DNA of 47,490 nucleotides from Lichenibacterium ramalinae (GTDB taxonomy: Bacteria; Pseudomonadota; Alphaproteobacteria; Rhizobiales; Beijerinckiaceae). Positions 23,285-33,564 of the stretch are shown piece after piece. Numbering within the stretch: position 1 is the first letter of the stretch; the number at the start of each line of letters is the position of its first letter. The translations under genes were made by a program, and so were the position numbers. Under the pieces are notes generated by a model. That model saw only the letters and a list, made by a program, of their open reading frames with translations. It did no database searches and was not told the DNA's origin. The stretch is taken from contig NZ_QYBC01000028.1 of assembly GCF_004137085.1 (NCBI RefSeq), forward strand, positions 1 to 47,490, written 5' to 3'.

Positions 23285-24544
23285 ATGACGCAGCCCGCCC
23301 CGTCCCACATCCTTCCCACCTACGCGCGTGCGCCGCTCGAGTTCGAGCGCGGCGACGGTGTCTGGCTGACCACGGTCGACGGCGATCGCTATCTCGACCT
23401 CGGCGGCGGCATCGCGGTGGCGTCGCTCGGCTATTCCCACCCGCACCTCGTGGCGGCGCTCCAGGAGCAGGGCGCCAAGCTTTGGCACACGTCCAACCTG
23501 TACCGCATCCCGGGCGGCGAGCGCCTCGCCGACCGGCTGGTGGCGGCGACCTTCGCCGACGTGGTCTTCTTCACCAATTCGGGTGCCGAGGCCAACGAGG
23601 CCGCCATCAAGATGGCGCGCAAATACCACGCCGCCAACGGCCAGCCCGAGCGCTTCCGCATCGTCACCTTCGAGGGCGCGTTCCACGGGCGCACGCTCGC
23701 CACCATCGCGGCCGGCGGCCAGCAGAAATACATCGAGGGCTTCGGCCCCAAGGTCGAGGGCTTCGACCAGGTGCCGTTCGACGATCACGACGCCCTCGAG
23801 GCGGCCGTCGGCCCCGAAACCGGCGCCCTGATGGTGGAGCCCATCCAGGGCGAGGGCGGCATCCGGGTCTTCCCCCCCGAGCGCCTGCGCGCCCTCCGGG
23901 CCTTCTGCGACGACCGCGGCCTGCTGCTCGTCTTCGACGAGATCCAGACGGGCGTCGGCCGCACCGGCACGTTCTTCGCCGGCGAGCGGTCCGGCGTCGT
24001 GCCCGACATCATGTCGATCGCCAAGGGCATCGGCGGCGGTTTCCCCATGGGGGCCTGTCTCGCCACGCGCGAGGCCGCCAAGGGCATGACGGTCGGCTCC
24101 CACGGCACGACCTTCGGCGGCAACCCGCTCGCCATGGCGGTGGGCAATGCCGTGCTCGACGTGGTGCTGGAGCCGGGCTTCCTCGACCGCGTCAAGGCGG
24201 CGGGCCTCGGCTTCAAGCAGCGGCTGGCCGAACTGCAGGACCGTTATCCCGAGGTCATCGCCGAGATCCGCGGCGACGGGCTGATGCTGGGCCTGCGCGG
24301 CGCCGTGCCGAACGGCGACATCGTGGCGGCGGCGCGCGACCGGCACGTGCTGGTCATCGCGGCCGGCGACAACGTCGTGCGCCTGCTGCCGCCCCTCGTG
24401 ATCTCGGACAGCGAGATCGCCGAGGCCGTGCGGCGGCTCGATGCCGCCTGCGCCGACATCGTGGCGCGCCGCGCCGCGCCGGCCGCGCCTTCGGGGGAGG
24501 CCGACTCCCACCGCACCTCGGCCGTGCTCAAGGGGGCGGCATGA
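23285..24544 (+). CDS. argD: Acetylornithine aminotransferase
   Basis: A PLP enzyme of arginine synthesis: N-acetylglutamate semialdehyde to N-acetylornithine. Class-III aminotransferase marks: [60 protein letters not shown], and [14 protein letters not shown] with the PLP lysine. 419 aa, about 20 longer than usual because of a C-terminal tail (from [11 protein letters not shown]). The last codons overlap argF (ATGA), giving a coupled argD-argF unit as in many Hyphomicrobiales. CAGGGA nine bases before ATG 23285 supports this start. Confidence 0.96.
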   Translation: MTQPAPSHILPTYARAPLEFERGDGVWLTTVDGDRYLDLGGGIAVASLGYSHPHLVAALQEQGAKLWHTSNLYRIPGGERLADRLVAATFADVVFFTNSGAEANEAAIKMARKYHAANGQPERFRIVTFEGAFHGRTLATIAAGGQQKYIEGFGPKVEGFDQVPFDDHDALEAAVGPETGALMVEPIQGEGGIRVFPPERLRALRAFCDDRGLLLVFDEIQTGVGRTGTFFAGERSGVVPDIMSIAKGIGGGFPMGACLATREAAKGMTVGSHGTTFGGNPLAMAVGNAVLDVVLEPGFLDRVKAAGLGFKQRLAELQDRYPEVIAEIRGDGLMLGLRGAVPNGDIVAAARDRHVLVIAAGDNVVRLLPPLVISDSEIAEAVRRLDAACADIVARRAAPAAPSGEADSHRTSAVLKGAA

Positions 24545-25488
24545 CACCGGAGGCGGGCACACCCCGGCATTTCCTCGACCTCGACGCCATCCCGGCCACC
24601 GACCTGCGGGCCATCGTCGACGGGTCCATCGCCATCAAGCGGCGCCGGACCGACGCCGGCAAGGCCGCCATGCCGCGCCCGCTCGCCGGGCGCACCCTGG
24701 CGATGATCTTCGACCAGCCCTCGACCCGCACGCGCGTCTCCTTCGACGTCGGCATGCGCGAACTCGGCGGGGAAACCCTGATGCTGACCGGCGCCGAGAT
24801 GCAGCTCGGCCGCGGCGAAACCATCGCCGACACGGCCCGCGTCCTGTCGCGCTACGTCGACGCCATCGTGATCCGCACGCTGGAGCAGGCCCTGGTCGAG
24901 GAACTGGCCCACCACGCCACCGTGCCGGTGATCAACGGCCTCACCAAGGCGTCCCACCCCTGCCAGGTCATGGCCGACGTCATGACCTTCGAGGAGCATC
25001 GCGGGCCCATCGGCGGCCGCGTCGTGGCCTGGAGCGGGGATGCCAACAACGTCATGGTGAGCTGGGCCCATGCCGCGCAGCGCTTCGGCTTCGAGATGCG
25101 CGTGGCCTGCCCGACCGAGCTCGCCCCCAAGCCGGCGCTGCTCGATTGGGCGCGGGCCAACGGCGCCACCATCAGCGTCACGGCCGACCCGCTCGCCGCC
25201 GTGCGGGGCGCCGACGTGGTGGTGTCGGACTGCTGGGTGTCGATGGGCGACGACGAGAACTCCAACCGCCACAACCTGCTGGCCCCCTACCAGGTCAACG
25301 CCCGGCTCATGGCGGAGGCCGACCCCAGGGCGCTCTTCATGCATTGCCTGCCGGCCCATCGCGGCGAGGAAGTGACCGACGAGGTGATCGACGGGCCGCA
25401 ATCGGTGGTGTTCGACGAGGCCGAGAACCGGCTGCACGCGCAGAAGGGCATCCTGGCCTGGTGCCTCGGGGGGCTGGCCTCGGCCTGA
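24541..25488 (+). CDS. argF: Ornithine carbamoyltransferase
   Basis: Makes citrulline from ornithine and carbamoyl phosphate. 315 aa, normal length. Carbamoyl-phosphate loop [12 protein letters not shown] (S-T-R-T-R), [11 protein letters not shown], ornithine-site loop VSMGDDEN (SMG motif) and [11 protein letters not shown] are all present, so it is active anabolic OTC rather than aspartate carbamoyltransferase. Start ATG overlaps the argD stop. The 104-base gap to hslO is GC-rich without a clear terminator. Confidence 0.97.
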   Translation: MTPEAGTPRHFLDLDAIPATDLRAIVDGSIAIKRRRTDAGKAAMPRPLAGRTLAMIFDQPSTRTRVSFDVGMRELGGETLMLTGAEMQLGRGETIADTARVLSRYVDAIVIRTLEQALVEELAHHATVPVINGLTKASHPCQVMADVMTFEEHRGPIGGRVVAWSGDANNVMVSWAHAAQRFGFEMRVACPTELAPKPALLDWARANGATISVTADPLAAVRGADVVVSDCWVSMGDDENSNRHNLLAPYQVNARLMAEADPRALFMHCLPAHRGEEVTDEVIDGPQSVVFDEAENRLHAQKGILAWCLGGLASA

Positions 25489-25592
25489 GGCGGCGCCCCC
25501 CGCGGGCGGGCGCTGGAAAAACGTCGCCCGCGCGCCCACTTCTGGGAAAACGCGCGCCCGACGCGCCTTTCCCGACGAGCCCCGGACCCACC

Positions 25593-26567
25593 ATGCTGAC
25601 CAGCGCCGAACGCCCCGTCTCGGACCTCGGCGAGGACGACCTCGTCCTGCCCTTCGCCGTGACACCTCTCGACATCCGCGGCCGCGTGGTGCGGCTCGGC
25701 CCGTCGGTCGACCGCATCCTGAAGCAGCATGGCTATCCCGATGCCGTGTCGCGCCTCGTCGGCGAGGCCGCCGCGCTGACGGCGCTGCTCGGCAGCGCGC
25801 TGAAGATCGAGGGCCGCTTCCAGCTGCAGACCAAGACCGACGGCGTCGTCGACATGCTGGTGGTGGATTTCGACGCGCCCGACCGCCTGCGGGCCTTCGC
25901 GCGGTTCGACGCCGAGCGCCTCGCGACGGTCGGCGCCCGGCAGGCCCCCGCGGAACTCCTCGGCCACGGCCACCTCGCCCTGACCATCGACCAGGGGGCC
26001 GACATGTCCCGCTACCAGGGCGTGGTGCCGCTGGAAGGGCAGGGGCTCGAGGCCGCCGCCCACCAGTATTTCGCCCAGTCCGAGCAGATCCCCACGCTGG
26101 TGCGCCTCGCCGTCGCCCAGAACGTGACGGGCGCCGGGACCGACTGGCGCGCCGGCGGCCTGCTGGCGCAGTTCCTGCCCGAATCCGAGGACCGTCGGCG
26201 GCAGGTCGACCTCGATCCCGGCGACGCCCCGGAAGGCTTCGTGCGGGCCGCGCCCGACGACGACAGCTGGTCCGAGGCCAAGGCCCTGGCCGCCACGGCC
26301 GAGGATCACGAGCTCGTCGACCCGACGCTGTCGAGCGAGCGGCTGCTGTTCCGCCTGTTCCACGAGCGCGGCGTCCGGGTGTTCGAGCCGCAGCCCCTGC
26401 GCGACGCCTGCCGCTGTTCGCAGGAGCGCATCGCCGGCATGCTCCGCTCCTTCAGCCGCACCGAGCGCCAGGACATGATCGGCCCGGACGGCCGCATCGG
26501 CGTCACCTGCGAGTTCTGCGGCACCCACCGTGCCTTCGACCCGGCGGATTTCGACCCGCTGCAGTGA
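25593..26567 (+). CDS. hslO: Hsp33 redox-regulated chaperone
   Basis: A cytosolic holdase activated by oxidation. 324 aa. The N-terminal substrate-binding domain (PFAVTPLDIRGRVVRLGPSV, then SAERLLFRLFHE-type linker region) is followed by the C-terminal redox switch. The four zinc cysteines are present as CRC (C-x-C) and CEFC (C-x-x-C), in the context GVTCEFCGTHRAFD. The argD-argF-hslO order is common in Hyphomicrobiales. It converges with the chemotaxis operon; the 74-base gap shows no strong terminator. Confidence 0.95.
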   Translation: MLTSAERPVSDLGEDDLVLPFAVTPLDIRGRVVRLGPSVDRILKQHGYPDAVSRLVGEAAALTALLGSALKIEGRFQLQTKTDGVVDMLVVDFDAPDRLRAFARFDAERLATVGARQAPAELLGHGHLALTIDQGADMSRYQGVVPLEGQGLEAAAHQYFAQSEQIPTLVRLAVAQNVTGAGTDWRAGGLLAQFLPESEDRRRQVDLDPGDAPEGFVRAAPDDDSWSEAKALAATAEDHELVDPTLSSERLLFRLFHERGVRVFEPQPLRDACRCSQERIAGMLRSFSRTERQDMIGPDGRIGVTCEFCGTHRAFDPADFDPLQ

Positions 26568-26641
26568 GGCGGCTGCTGCAAGGACGGCGCTTTCTCCCTG
26601 GTGACGGAGGCGTTCCGGCGCGGCTCCCGGCCGGGCGCCGC

Positions 26642-28339
26642 TCAGGCAGCCCAGTCCTCGAACACCGGCTCGCCCCCGGCCTCCGCCACCGTCCCCGTGC
26701 CGACGATGCCGGCATGGATGTCACGCTCCCGCGCCATGGAATAGGTCGGCAGCAGCAGCGCATCCACGACAGCGGCCGCCGCCGCCATGGCCGCATCGCC
26801 GTGGCTTGCCGGGGAGCACTCGGCCTCGATGCTGTCCGCGGCATCCGCCAAACGGCCGGTATCGGCGGCGACGGCCTCGAACGCGTCGATGGCTGCCGCG
26901 ACCGTGGCGTCGAAATCCCCCCCGGTCCGGTCCATCATCCCGAGCACGTCGGCAATCCGCCCGTCGGCGAGCGCCAGCGTGTCGAGGATCGCTTCGGCCT
27001 CGCGGTCCAGCGATGCCGATGCGGCGCCCTCCAACGACGGAGCGCCGAAGGCGTCGGAGATGCCGCGCAGGGCCTTGAAGGCGTCGAGCAGCGCTTCGGC
27101 ATGCGATGAGATCTCCGCCGCGAGCCTTTTCAGCTCCCACGCGACCGTCACGAGCCCGCGCCCGTCCGAACCGAGACGCGCGGCCTTGAGGCCGACGTTC
27201 ATCGCCACGATCACGAGGTCCTCGCTGGTGGATACGAGGGTCGTCAGCGTGTCGTCGAGGGGGGCGAGCATGGACCGCAACGCGCCCGTGGCCTGCTCGA
27301 TCGCCAGCCGATTGGCGGCGCAGGCCGCCACGATCCCCATGGCGGCAGCGAAGCGGGTGCGGAATTCCCCGACGAACGACGCCGTGCCGCCGTCGGCGCT
27401 CCCGTAGGCGTTCCGCCCCGCCGTCGCCAGGGTGGCGCCCTCGCGGCGCAACAGGGCGAAGGTATCGAGGATGCGCGACGCTTCCCCGTCGAACGCCGCG
27501 ATCGTGTCGCGGAGCTGGGCTCCGGCGACGTCGCACAGCAGATCCGCGGTGGCGGCGGCCAGGCCGTCGTCGTCCCCGCCGGAGGAGGCCCCGGCCTGGG
27601 CGACGGACCGTTCCAGGGCATGGGCGACGTGCTCGAGCCGCTGGCGCGTGTTGTCGCCGACCTGCAGCGACACCAGCGCCCCGCCGGCCGCCTGGGTGAT
27701 CGCGCGCGCCTTGGCGGCGGCTTCCGCCGTGAAGGCGAGGCCGGCCTCGCGCCGCCGCGCCATCGCATCCAGGGCCGCGTCGAACTCCTCGGCGAGGCCC
27801 GTGAGCCTGTCCCGATAGGCGTCGTCGAAGGCGAGGTGCTCCTGCGCGCTCCGCTCGAGCAACGCCGTCACGCCGCCGTGTTCGGCGGCACAGGCGCCGA
27901 TGCGGCGCTGGGCGTCGCCGATCTGGTCGTCGATGGTGCGGGAGAACCCTTCCAGGCTCGCCCGCTGCTCGTCCGACACCACCGCTTCCAGCCTGGCCGA
28001 GCGCGACACCACCACCATCATCCGCATGTCGCCGACGAGGTCGTCGAACTTGCGGCGCATGCCCCGGTTGCCGTCGAGCAGGTCGCGCAGGAGCGCGCCG
28101 TCGGTCGGCAGCTGCTCCGCGACGGCACGCAGCATCCGCGACAGCCGGTCGAGCTGGTGCGATGCCGCGGCCGTGCCGCCGCGGTCGAGGTCGTCGCCGA
28201 GCGCGGCGAGGCTGTCCATCAGCGACTTGAAAGCCGAGAGGCCCTGGCTGAGCCCCTGGCCGGCGGACAGGAACGCCCCCTCGATGGAGGTCGTCCCGCC
28301 GGCGATGATCGGCAAGATGGCGCGGATGGTGTCGGACAT
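26642..28339 (-). CDS. Soluble MCP-derived protein with altered signalling tip, 565 aa
   Basis: Last gene of the chemotaxis operon. No membrane segment; almost wholly helical. Residues 372-408 align with the MCP hairpin tip: canonical [23 protein letters not shown] is here VIVAMNVGLKAARLGSDGRG followed by LVTVAWELKRLAAE. So the E of EAAR and the following AGE are changed (KAAR, LGS). Residues 225-238, LQVGDNTRQRLEHV, contain D229-x3-Q233, the spacing of the CheZ catalytic pair (D143/Q147 in E. coli). Neither proves a role: it may be a cytoplasmic receptor, a scaffold, or a CheY-P phosphatase. The ATG at 28337-28339 lies 107 bases after the cheB stop. Confidence 0.8.
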   Translation of the reverse strand: MSDTIRAILPIIAGGTTSIEGAFLSAGQGLSQGLSAFKSLMDSLAALGDDLDRGGTAAASHQLDRLSRMLRAVAEQLPTDGALLRDLLDGNRGMRRKFDDLVGDMRMMVVVSRSARLEAVVSDEQRASLEGFSRTIDDQIGDAQRRIGACAAEHGGVTALLERSAQEHLAFDDAYRDRLTGLAEEFDAALDAMARRREAGLAFTAEAAAKARAITQAAGGALVSLQVGDNTRQRLEHVAHALERSVAQAGASSGGDDDGLAAATADLLCDVAGAQLRDTIAAFDGEASRILDTFALLRREGATLATAGRNAYGSADGGTASFVGEFRTRFAAAMGIVAACAANRLAIEQATGALRSMLAPLDDTLTTLVSTSEDLVIVAMNVGLKAARLGSDGRGLVTVAWELKRLAAEISSHAEALLDAFKALRGISDAFGAPSLEGAASASLDREAEAILDTLALADGRIADVLGMMDRTGGDFDATVAAAIDAFEAVAADTGRLADAADSIEAECSPASHGDAAMAAAAAVVDALLLPTYSMARERDIHAGIVGTGTVAEAGGEPVFEDWAA

Positions 28340-28446
28340 GGCGGGCTCGGAGTCTGTGAACGCATCGAACCTGTGCCTGAACGCCCTTCGACGACGCGGG
28401 GAACATCGCGCTTCGTCTTCGGAGAAGAGCATTCGTTCACAAATCC

Positions 28447-29550
28447 TCAAGCGACGGGGGTGGCGGCCCAGGGGCGGGTGATCTCGGCGTGGATGTCGGC
28501 GAGGGCGACGACCTTGACGGCGGCCCCGCGCTCCACCGCGGCCTTCGGCATGCCGAAGACCACGCAGCTGTCCTCGTCCTGCGCCGCCGTGGGGGCGCCG
28601 GCCCGGCGCATCTCGAGCAGGCCCGCCGCGCCGTCGTCGCCCATCCCCGTCATGATGATGCCCCGGGCGTTGGGGCCGGCCGCCTGGGCGGCGGACCGGA
28701 ACAGGACGTCCACGGACGGGCGGTGGCGGGACACCAGGGGGCCGTCCTTCACCGCCACGTGATAGTGCGTGCCGGTGCGCTGGAGGAGCAGGTGGCGGTT
28801 GCCGGGCGCGATGAGGGCCCGGCCCCGCATCACGACGTCGCCGTCGACCGCTTCCTTGACCTCGATGGCGCAGATCCCGTCGAGCCGCCGGGCGAAGGCG
28901 GCCGTGAACCCTTCCGGCATGTGCTGCACCACGACGATGCCGGGGCAGTCGACCGGCAGGGCTTCGAGCACCTCGCGCAGCGCTTCCGTGCCGCCCGTCG
29001 ACGCGCCGATGCAGATCACGCGGTCGGTTTCCACCATCCGGCGATGGGCGACGGGGGGCGGCATCATGGCGTCGGCGGTGAGCTTGGCTTCCACGGCGCG
29101 CGGGCGCGGCCGGCCCGGCCTGAGCTTCGCGCCCGCGGCGGCCCGGACGGCGTCGCACACCCGCGTCGAGGATTCGAGCAGGAACTGGCGGGTGTCGACC
29201 CTGGGTTTCGGCAGCACGTCGACCGCCCCGGCCTCGAGCACGTCGAACAGCGTCTGCGATCCCCGCTCGGTGAGGGTCGAGCAGACGATCACCGGCACGG
29301 GCCTCTGCGCCATGATCTTGCGCAGAAAGGTCAGCCCGTCCATCCGCGGCATCTCGAGGTCGAGGATGATCACGTCGGGCACGTCGGCCTGGATGCGCCG
29401 CGCCGCCGCGAAGGGGTCGGAGGCCGTGCCCACCACCGCGATGTCGGGCGCGTCGTCGAGGATCGTCGTCAGCGTTTGCCGGACGGAGGCGGAATCGTCG
29501 ACGACGAGGACGCGGATGGGATCGGGCTTGGCCTGGGGGTTGGACATCAT
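28447..29550 (-). CDS. cheB: Chemotaxis methylesterase/deamidase
   Basis: Removes methyl groups from MCP glutamates for adaptation. A receiver domain (1-125: [12 protein letters not shown], phospho-acceptor D64 in [10 protein letters not shown]115 in LPKP) and a C-terminal esterase domain with the full triad: S184 in [11 protein letters not shown]210 in [10 protein letters not shown] and D306 in GMGDDG. 367 aa, complete. It starts two bases after the cheR stop (ATGATG; either ATG may serve), so cheR and cheB are coupled. Confidence 0.97.
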   Translation of the reverse strand: MMSNPQAKPDPIRVLVVDDSASVRQTLTTILDDAPDIAVVGTASDPFAAARRIQADVPDVIILDLEMPRMDGLTFLRKIMAQRPVPVIVCSTLTERGSQTLFDVLEAGAVDVLPKPRVDTRQFLLESSTRVCDAVRAAAGAKLRPGRPRPRAVEAKLTADAMMPPPVAHRRMVETDRVICIGASTGGTEALREVLEALPVDCPGIVVVQHMPEGFTAAFARRLDGICAIEVKEAVDGDVVMRGRALIAPGNRHLLLQRTGTHYHVAVKDGPLVSRHRPSVDVLFRSAAQAAGPNARGIIMTGMGDDGAAGLLEMRRAGAPTAAQDEDSCVVFGMPKAAVERGAAVKVVALADIHAEITRPWAATPVA

Positions 29551-29552
29551 GC

Positions 29553-30395
29553 TCAGGCCTCGCGCCGGTAGATGGTGGGAAGGACGGAGGTCAGGCCCGG
29601 CACCCCGCCGCCCGCCATGGATTCAGAATGGCCGAGGATCAGGTAGCCGCCCGGCCGCAGGTGCCCGGCGAGGCGCTCCACGACGGCGGCCTGCGTCGCG
29701 ACGTCGAAGTAGATCAGCACGTTGCGGCAGAAGATGACGTCGACGTCGCGGTCGAAGGGGTAGCTGGGCTCCATGAGGTTCAGCGGGTGGAACTGCACGA
29801 GGCGGCGCAGTTCGGGCACGACGCGCACCCGCGCGTCGGCGGCCGTGCGCGACGGCATGAGGTAGCGCTGGCGCATCGCGGCCGGCACCGGCTCCATCAT
29901 GGCGTCGGGATACACGGCCGCGCGCGCCTGTTCGAGGACCTGGCGCGACACGTCGGTGCCCAGCACGGAGAAGCGGAAGCGTGCGCCGGCCGCGACCATG
30001 TCCTGCAGCACCATGGCGATCGTGTAGGCCTCGGCCCCGATGGAACTGGCGGAGCTCCACACCTTGAGCATGCGGTCGCCGCGCGGCCCGACGAGCTGCG
30101 GCACGGCGGTGCCGCGCAGGAAATCGAAATGGGCCGGCTCGCGGAAGAAGTCGGTCTTGTTGGTGGTGACGCAGTCGACGAGATGCGCCGCCTCGCCCGC
30201 CAGCGCACCCCGGTCGAACAGGTGGGCCGCGTAATCGTCGAGCCCGCGGAGGCCGAGGGCGCGGACCCGCCTGCGCAGGCGCCCCTCCACCATGATCCGC
30301 TTGGACGGCGGCAGCTTGATCCCCACCTCGCCCTCGACGAAATGCGCGATGGCGGCGAACCGGCGGTCCGAAAGGCTGTCTATGGCTGGCTGCAT
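29553..30395 (-). CDS. cheR: MCP glutamate methyltransferase
   Basis: Transfers methyl groups from S-adenosylmethionine to MCPs. 280 aa, full length. N-terminal helical domain ([33 protein letters not shown]), then [17 protein letters not shown], the SAM site [20 protein letters not shown], and [13 protein letters not shown]. In the SAM site the usual WSAACSTGEEPYS is changed to [13 protein letters not shown]. No C-terminal TPR or tether is present. Cys-free glycine loop variants occur in alphaproteobacterial CheR, so activity is likely but less certain than for cheB. Confidence 0.94.
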   Translation of the reverse strand: MQPAIDSLSDRRFAAIAHFVEGEVGIKLPPSKRIMVEGRLRRRVRALGLRGLDDYAAHLFDRGALAGEAAHLVDCVTTNKTDFFREPAHFDFLRGTAVPQLVGPRGDRMLKVWSSASSIGAEAYTIAMVLQDMVAAGARFRFSVLGTDVSRQVLEQARAAVYPDAMMEPVPAAMRQRYLMPSRTAADARVRVVPELRRLVQFHPLNLMEPSYPFDRDVDVIFCRNVLIYFDVATQAAVVERLAGHLRPGGYLILGHSESMAGGGVPGLTSVLPTIYRREA

Positions 30396-30460
30396 GGTGC
30401 TCAACGGCGGGATCGCGGGAGGGGAGCCGGGCAGGTGTGGGGAAGGGTGCCCCGCGGGGC

Positions 30461-30937
30461 TCACGCGGCGACGGCGAGGTCGGGCAGCAGCGTCGTTCCG
30501 TCGTGTGCCATCAGCCGGTCGATGGCGAGCACGATGACGAAGGCGCCGTCCCGGCGCCCGATGCCGGCGAGGCACTGCGCATGCCAGCGGCCGCCGACGG
30601 ACGGTGCGGGGTCGAGCTGCCCTTCGTCGAGCGTCGAAACGGCGATCACCCGGTCGGCCACGAAGCCGACCGGCGTCGGCCGCCCGTCGATCGGCACGTC
30701 GAGGATGATGATGCGGGTCGTGGGCGTCGCCGGCACGGCCAGCAGGCCAAGCTTGAGGCGCAGGTCGATGACCGGCACGCCTTCGCCGCGGACGTCGGTC
30801 ATGCCGAGCAGGAACGCCGGGGCCCGGGGGAGAGCCGCGACATCGCGCAGGTCCAGGATCTCGCGGACGTGGCGGATGTCGATGCCGAAGATTTCCGGCC
30901 CCAGGCCGAGCGTCAGATATTGTGCAGCGTAGGACAA
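30461..30937 (-). CDS. cheW: CheW coupling protein (first of two)
   Basis: Links MCPs to CheA. 158 aa with the CheW fold: YLTLGLGPEIFGIDIRHVRE, LPRAPAFLLGMTDVRGEGVP, VIDLRLKLGL, then VGFVADRVIAVSTL. The GMTDVRG block replaces the common GVINLRG. It lies between the MCP and cheR; a second, distinct CheW gene precedes the MCP. The two may dock different receptors. Confidence 0.93.
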   Translation of the reverse strand: MSYAAQYLTLGLGPEIFGIDIRHVREILDLRDVAALPRAPAFLLGMTDVRGEGVPVIDLRLKLGLLAVPATPTTRIIILDVPIDGRPTPVGFVADRVIAVSTLDEGQLDPAPSVGGRWHAQCLAGIGRRDGAFVIVLAIDRLMAHDGTTLLPDLAVAA

Positions 30938-31011
30938 GGGGGGCGCTCCGGTTTCGGTCGAGGCCGCGAAAGGGGGAGTGGCGGGGCGTCATCGCCCCGC
31001 CGACCCGTGGT

Positions 31012-33093
31012 TCAGGACGCGCGGCGGAAGCTGTCGTCGCGGGCGTCGCCGCCTTCGGCCATGTCGAGCGCGAAGCCGCCGGTCTGGCGCGCGGCGCGGG
31101 ACGGACGCGGGGCACCGGAGGCGCGACCGGGCTTCATCTCCTCGGCCACCCGCCGCTGCAGCCGGGCCACCGGATGAGTGGCGGCGGCCGGGGTGGCCGA
31201 CACCGCGGCGCCGGCCTCGGTGCGGAAGAAGGCGATGGAGGCCTGGAGCTGCTCGGCCTGGCTCGACAGCTCCTCGGAGGTCGACGACACCTGCTCGGAC
31301 GCCGCGGCGTTCTGCTGCGTCACCTTGTCGAGCTGGCCGATGGCCTGGTTGATCTGGCTCGCCCCCACGTCCTGCTCGCGGCACGCCGACGTGATCTCCT
31401 CGACCAGCTCCGCCGTGCGCCGGATGTCGGGCACCAGCCTCGACAGCATGCCGCCGGCGTCCTGCGCGGCCTTCACGGTCTCGCCCGACAGGGCGCCGAT
31501 CTCGGTGGCGGCCGCCTGCGAGCGTTCGGCCAGCTTGCGCACCTCGGACGCCACCACGGCGAAGCCGCGGCCGTGTTCCCCGGCCCGGGCCGCTTCCACG
31601 GCGGCGTTGAGCGCCAGCAGGTCGGTCTGGCGGGCGATCTCCTGCACGATGGTGATCTTCTGCGCGATGGTCTGCATGGCTTCGACCGCCTTGCCGACCG
31701 CGACGCCGCTGGCTTCCGCGTCGGCCGCCGAACGGCGGGCGATCACCTCGGTCTGGCCGGCGTTGTCGGCGTTCTGCTTCACGTTGGCGGCCATCTGCTC
31801 CATGGAGGCCGAGGCTTCCTCGGTGGATGCCGCCTGCTCGGTCGAGCCCTGGGACAGCTGCTCGGCCGAGGCCGACAGTTCCTGGCTGCCGGACGAGACG
31901 TGCTGCGCCGCGGCCGTCACCTGTCCCACCACGTCGCGCAGCTTGTCGGCCATGCCCTTCATGGCGCGCTGGAGGTCGCCGAGTTCGTCATTGCCCCGGG
32001 CGTCGATCTTCTGCGTGAGGTCGCCGTCCGCGACCGCTTCGGCGAGCTTGACCGAGGTCGACAACCCGCGCGAGATCGACAGGGCGATCCAGAACGCCAT
32101 GGCGAGACCGGCCAGCACGGCGGCGGCCACGAGGACCATCATCATGATCCGGGCCGACTCGAAGGCGCTCTGCGTGTCCGAAACGAAGCCGTTCGCCACC
32201 TTGCCCTCGAAGTCCTTGAGCTTGGTCAGCTCGCCCAGCATGGCCTCGCGTGCCGCCTTCACGGTGCCCACCGTCACCATGTCGATGGCCTTCGCGTCGC
32301 CGTTCACCATGCCGAGCCGGATCACCTCCTTGTCGAGTTCGACATAGGCCTGGAAGGCGGCCCGCAGCGCCTGGACCTGAGGCGCCGCTTGGGGGCTCGC
32401 ACCCTGCGCCAGGGTGCCGAGCGTGGCGGTGGCGCGGGCCAGGACCCCCGCATAGTCCTTGGCGAAGGCAGTCGTCGACTCGTCGTCCGAGGACAGCACG
32501 ACCTTGTAGCGGATCAGGCGCAGGGTTTCGAGGTCGAGGCGGAAGCTGGTGAGGGAGTCCAGGGCCGCTCCGTCCTTCTCGGCCTTGAGCGTCTGCAGGA
32601 GCGGACCGTAGGACGACATGAGATGCTCGACGACGCCCTTGCTGGTCTGGAAGGCCAGGAACATCGCCTTGTTCTGGGTGTTCATCAGGATGAAATCCCA
32701 GGCCTTGGCGGTTTCGGCACCGTAGGCCGCCCAGGCGCTGCGCGCCGGTCCGATGTTCGCGTCACGGGCCTCGGCGGGCACGAGATCGACGTATTGCTTG
32801 AAGACCGTGTCGAAGTCGGCCTGGAATTCGGTGAAGCTTTTCCGCACCGAGGCCCGGGCCGCGTCCGTGTTCTCGGACAGGCTCCGGTTCAGGACGCGGG
32901 CGGAATTGATCATGTCGGCCTGCAACTGGCCGACCCGCTGCACCTGGGCGAAGGGGCGATGGGCGAAGTCCTGCATGCGGTCGTTGGAGGAGGACAGGCT
33001 GACGACGCCGACGGTGCCGCTGACGGCGAGGCAGGTCAGGAGCCCGCCGAAGGCGAGGCCGAGCTTGGTCTTGATGGTGAAGCGCATGGTCAT
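31012..33093 (-). CDS. Methyl-accepting chemotaxis protein, 693 aa
   Basis: A transmembrane chemoreceptor. TM1 residues 8-31; periplasmic helical ligand domain about 32-318, long enough for a helical-bimodular (HBM) or double four-helix-bundle type; TM2 about 319-342 ([20 protein letters not shown]); HAMP 343-396; signalling domain about 400-640. The tip is canonical: [20 protein letters not shown], then [19 protein letters not shown]. The C-terminus ([11 protein letters not shown]) has no NWETF-like pentapeptide. It sits inside the che operon between two cheW genes. Ligand unknown. MTM at the start leaves two possible ATGs. Confidence 0.95.
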   Translation of the reverse strand: MTMRFTIKTKLGLAFGGLLTCLAVSGTVGVVSLSSSNDRMQDFAHRPFAQVQRVGQLQADMINSARVLNRSLSENTDAARASVRKSFTEFQADFDTVFKQYVDLVPAEARDANIGPARSAWAAYGAETAKAWDFILMNTQNKAMFLAFQTSKGVVEHLMSSYGPLLQTLKAEKDGAALDSLTSFRLDLETLRLIRYKVVLSSDDESTTAFAKDYAGVLARATATLGTLAQGASPQAAPQVQALRAAFQAYVELDKEVIRLGMVNGDAKAIDMVTVGTVKAAREAMLGELTKLKDFEGKVANGFVSDTQSAFESARIMMMVLVAAAVLAGLAMAFWIALSISRGLSTSVKLAEAVADGDLTQKIDARGNDELGDLQRAMKGMADKLRDVVGQVTAAAQHVSSGSQELSASAEQLSQGSTEQAASTEEASASMEQMAANVKQNADNAGQTEVIARRSAADAEASGVAVGKAVEAMQTIAQKITIVQEIARQTDLLALNAAVEAARAGEHGRGFAVVASEVRKLAERSQAAATEIGALSGETVKAAQDAGGMLSRLVPDIRRTAELVEEITSACREQDVGASQINQAIGQLDKVTQQNAAASEQVSSTSEELSSQAEQLQASIAFFRTEAGAAVSATPAAATHPVARLQRRVAEEMKPGRASGAPRPSRAARQTGGFALDMAEGGDARDDSFRRAS

Positions 33094-33111
33094 CTCTTTC
33101 TTCGGGGCGTG

Positions 33112-33564
33112 TCAGTTGAGGATGCGTTCCATCTCGGGAACGACGATGAAGTCGTCGTTCCATCGGGCGATGAAACGGACGTATTCGGGCCGGCAATGCA
33201 GGCCGACGCGGGGCGCCTCCTGACAGTCGGAGGGCATGATCTCGGTGACGTCGTGGACCTTGTCGGCGATGACGCCGACCACCACGGGTTCGCCATCGAT
33301 CTCGACCTCCATCACGACGATCCGGGTGTCGGCCGTGGCGGGGCGGCGTTCCATGCCGAAGCGGACGCGGATGTCGGCCAGCGGGATCACGTTGCCCCGC
33401 ACGTTGACGACGCCGGGGAGGTGGGGCTTCGCCCCCGCCACCCGGGTGGCCGGGACCGGGTCGATGATCTCGCGCACGATGCCGGCCTCGATGGCGAAGA
33501 TCTCGTCGCCGAGCCCCATCATCAGCACCCGCAGGGGAGCGGCGTTCGGAACGGTGTCGGTCAT
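33112..33564 (-). CDS. cheW: CheW coupling protein (second)
   Basis: 150 aa CheW: VLMMGLGDEIFAIEAGIVRE, PHLPGVVNVRGNVIPLADIR, VVVGVIADKVHDVTEI. The canonical GVVNVRG block is present, unlike the other CheW. Its ATG overlaps the cheA stop (ATGA), and the MCP gene starts 18 bases later, so this is probably the partner that couples CheA to that MCP. Confidence 0.94.
   Translation of the reverse strand: MTDTVPNAAPLRVLMMGLGDEIFAIEAGIVREIIDPVPATRVAGAKPHLPGVVNVRGNVIPLADIRVRFGMERRPATADTRIVVMEVEIDGEPVVVGVIADKVHDVTEIMPSDCQEAPRVGLHCRPEYVRFIARWNDDFIVVPEMERILN

Noticed and set aside
22202-24562. A 786-codon minus-strand frame covering argD's opposite strand and gcrA
   Set aside because: Only the last 214 codons are gcrA; the rest is the antisense of argD in GC-rich DNA.
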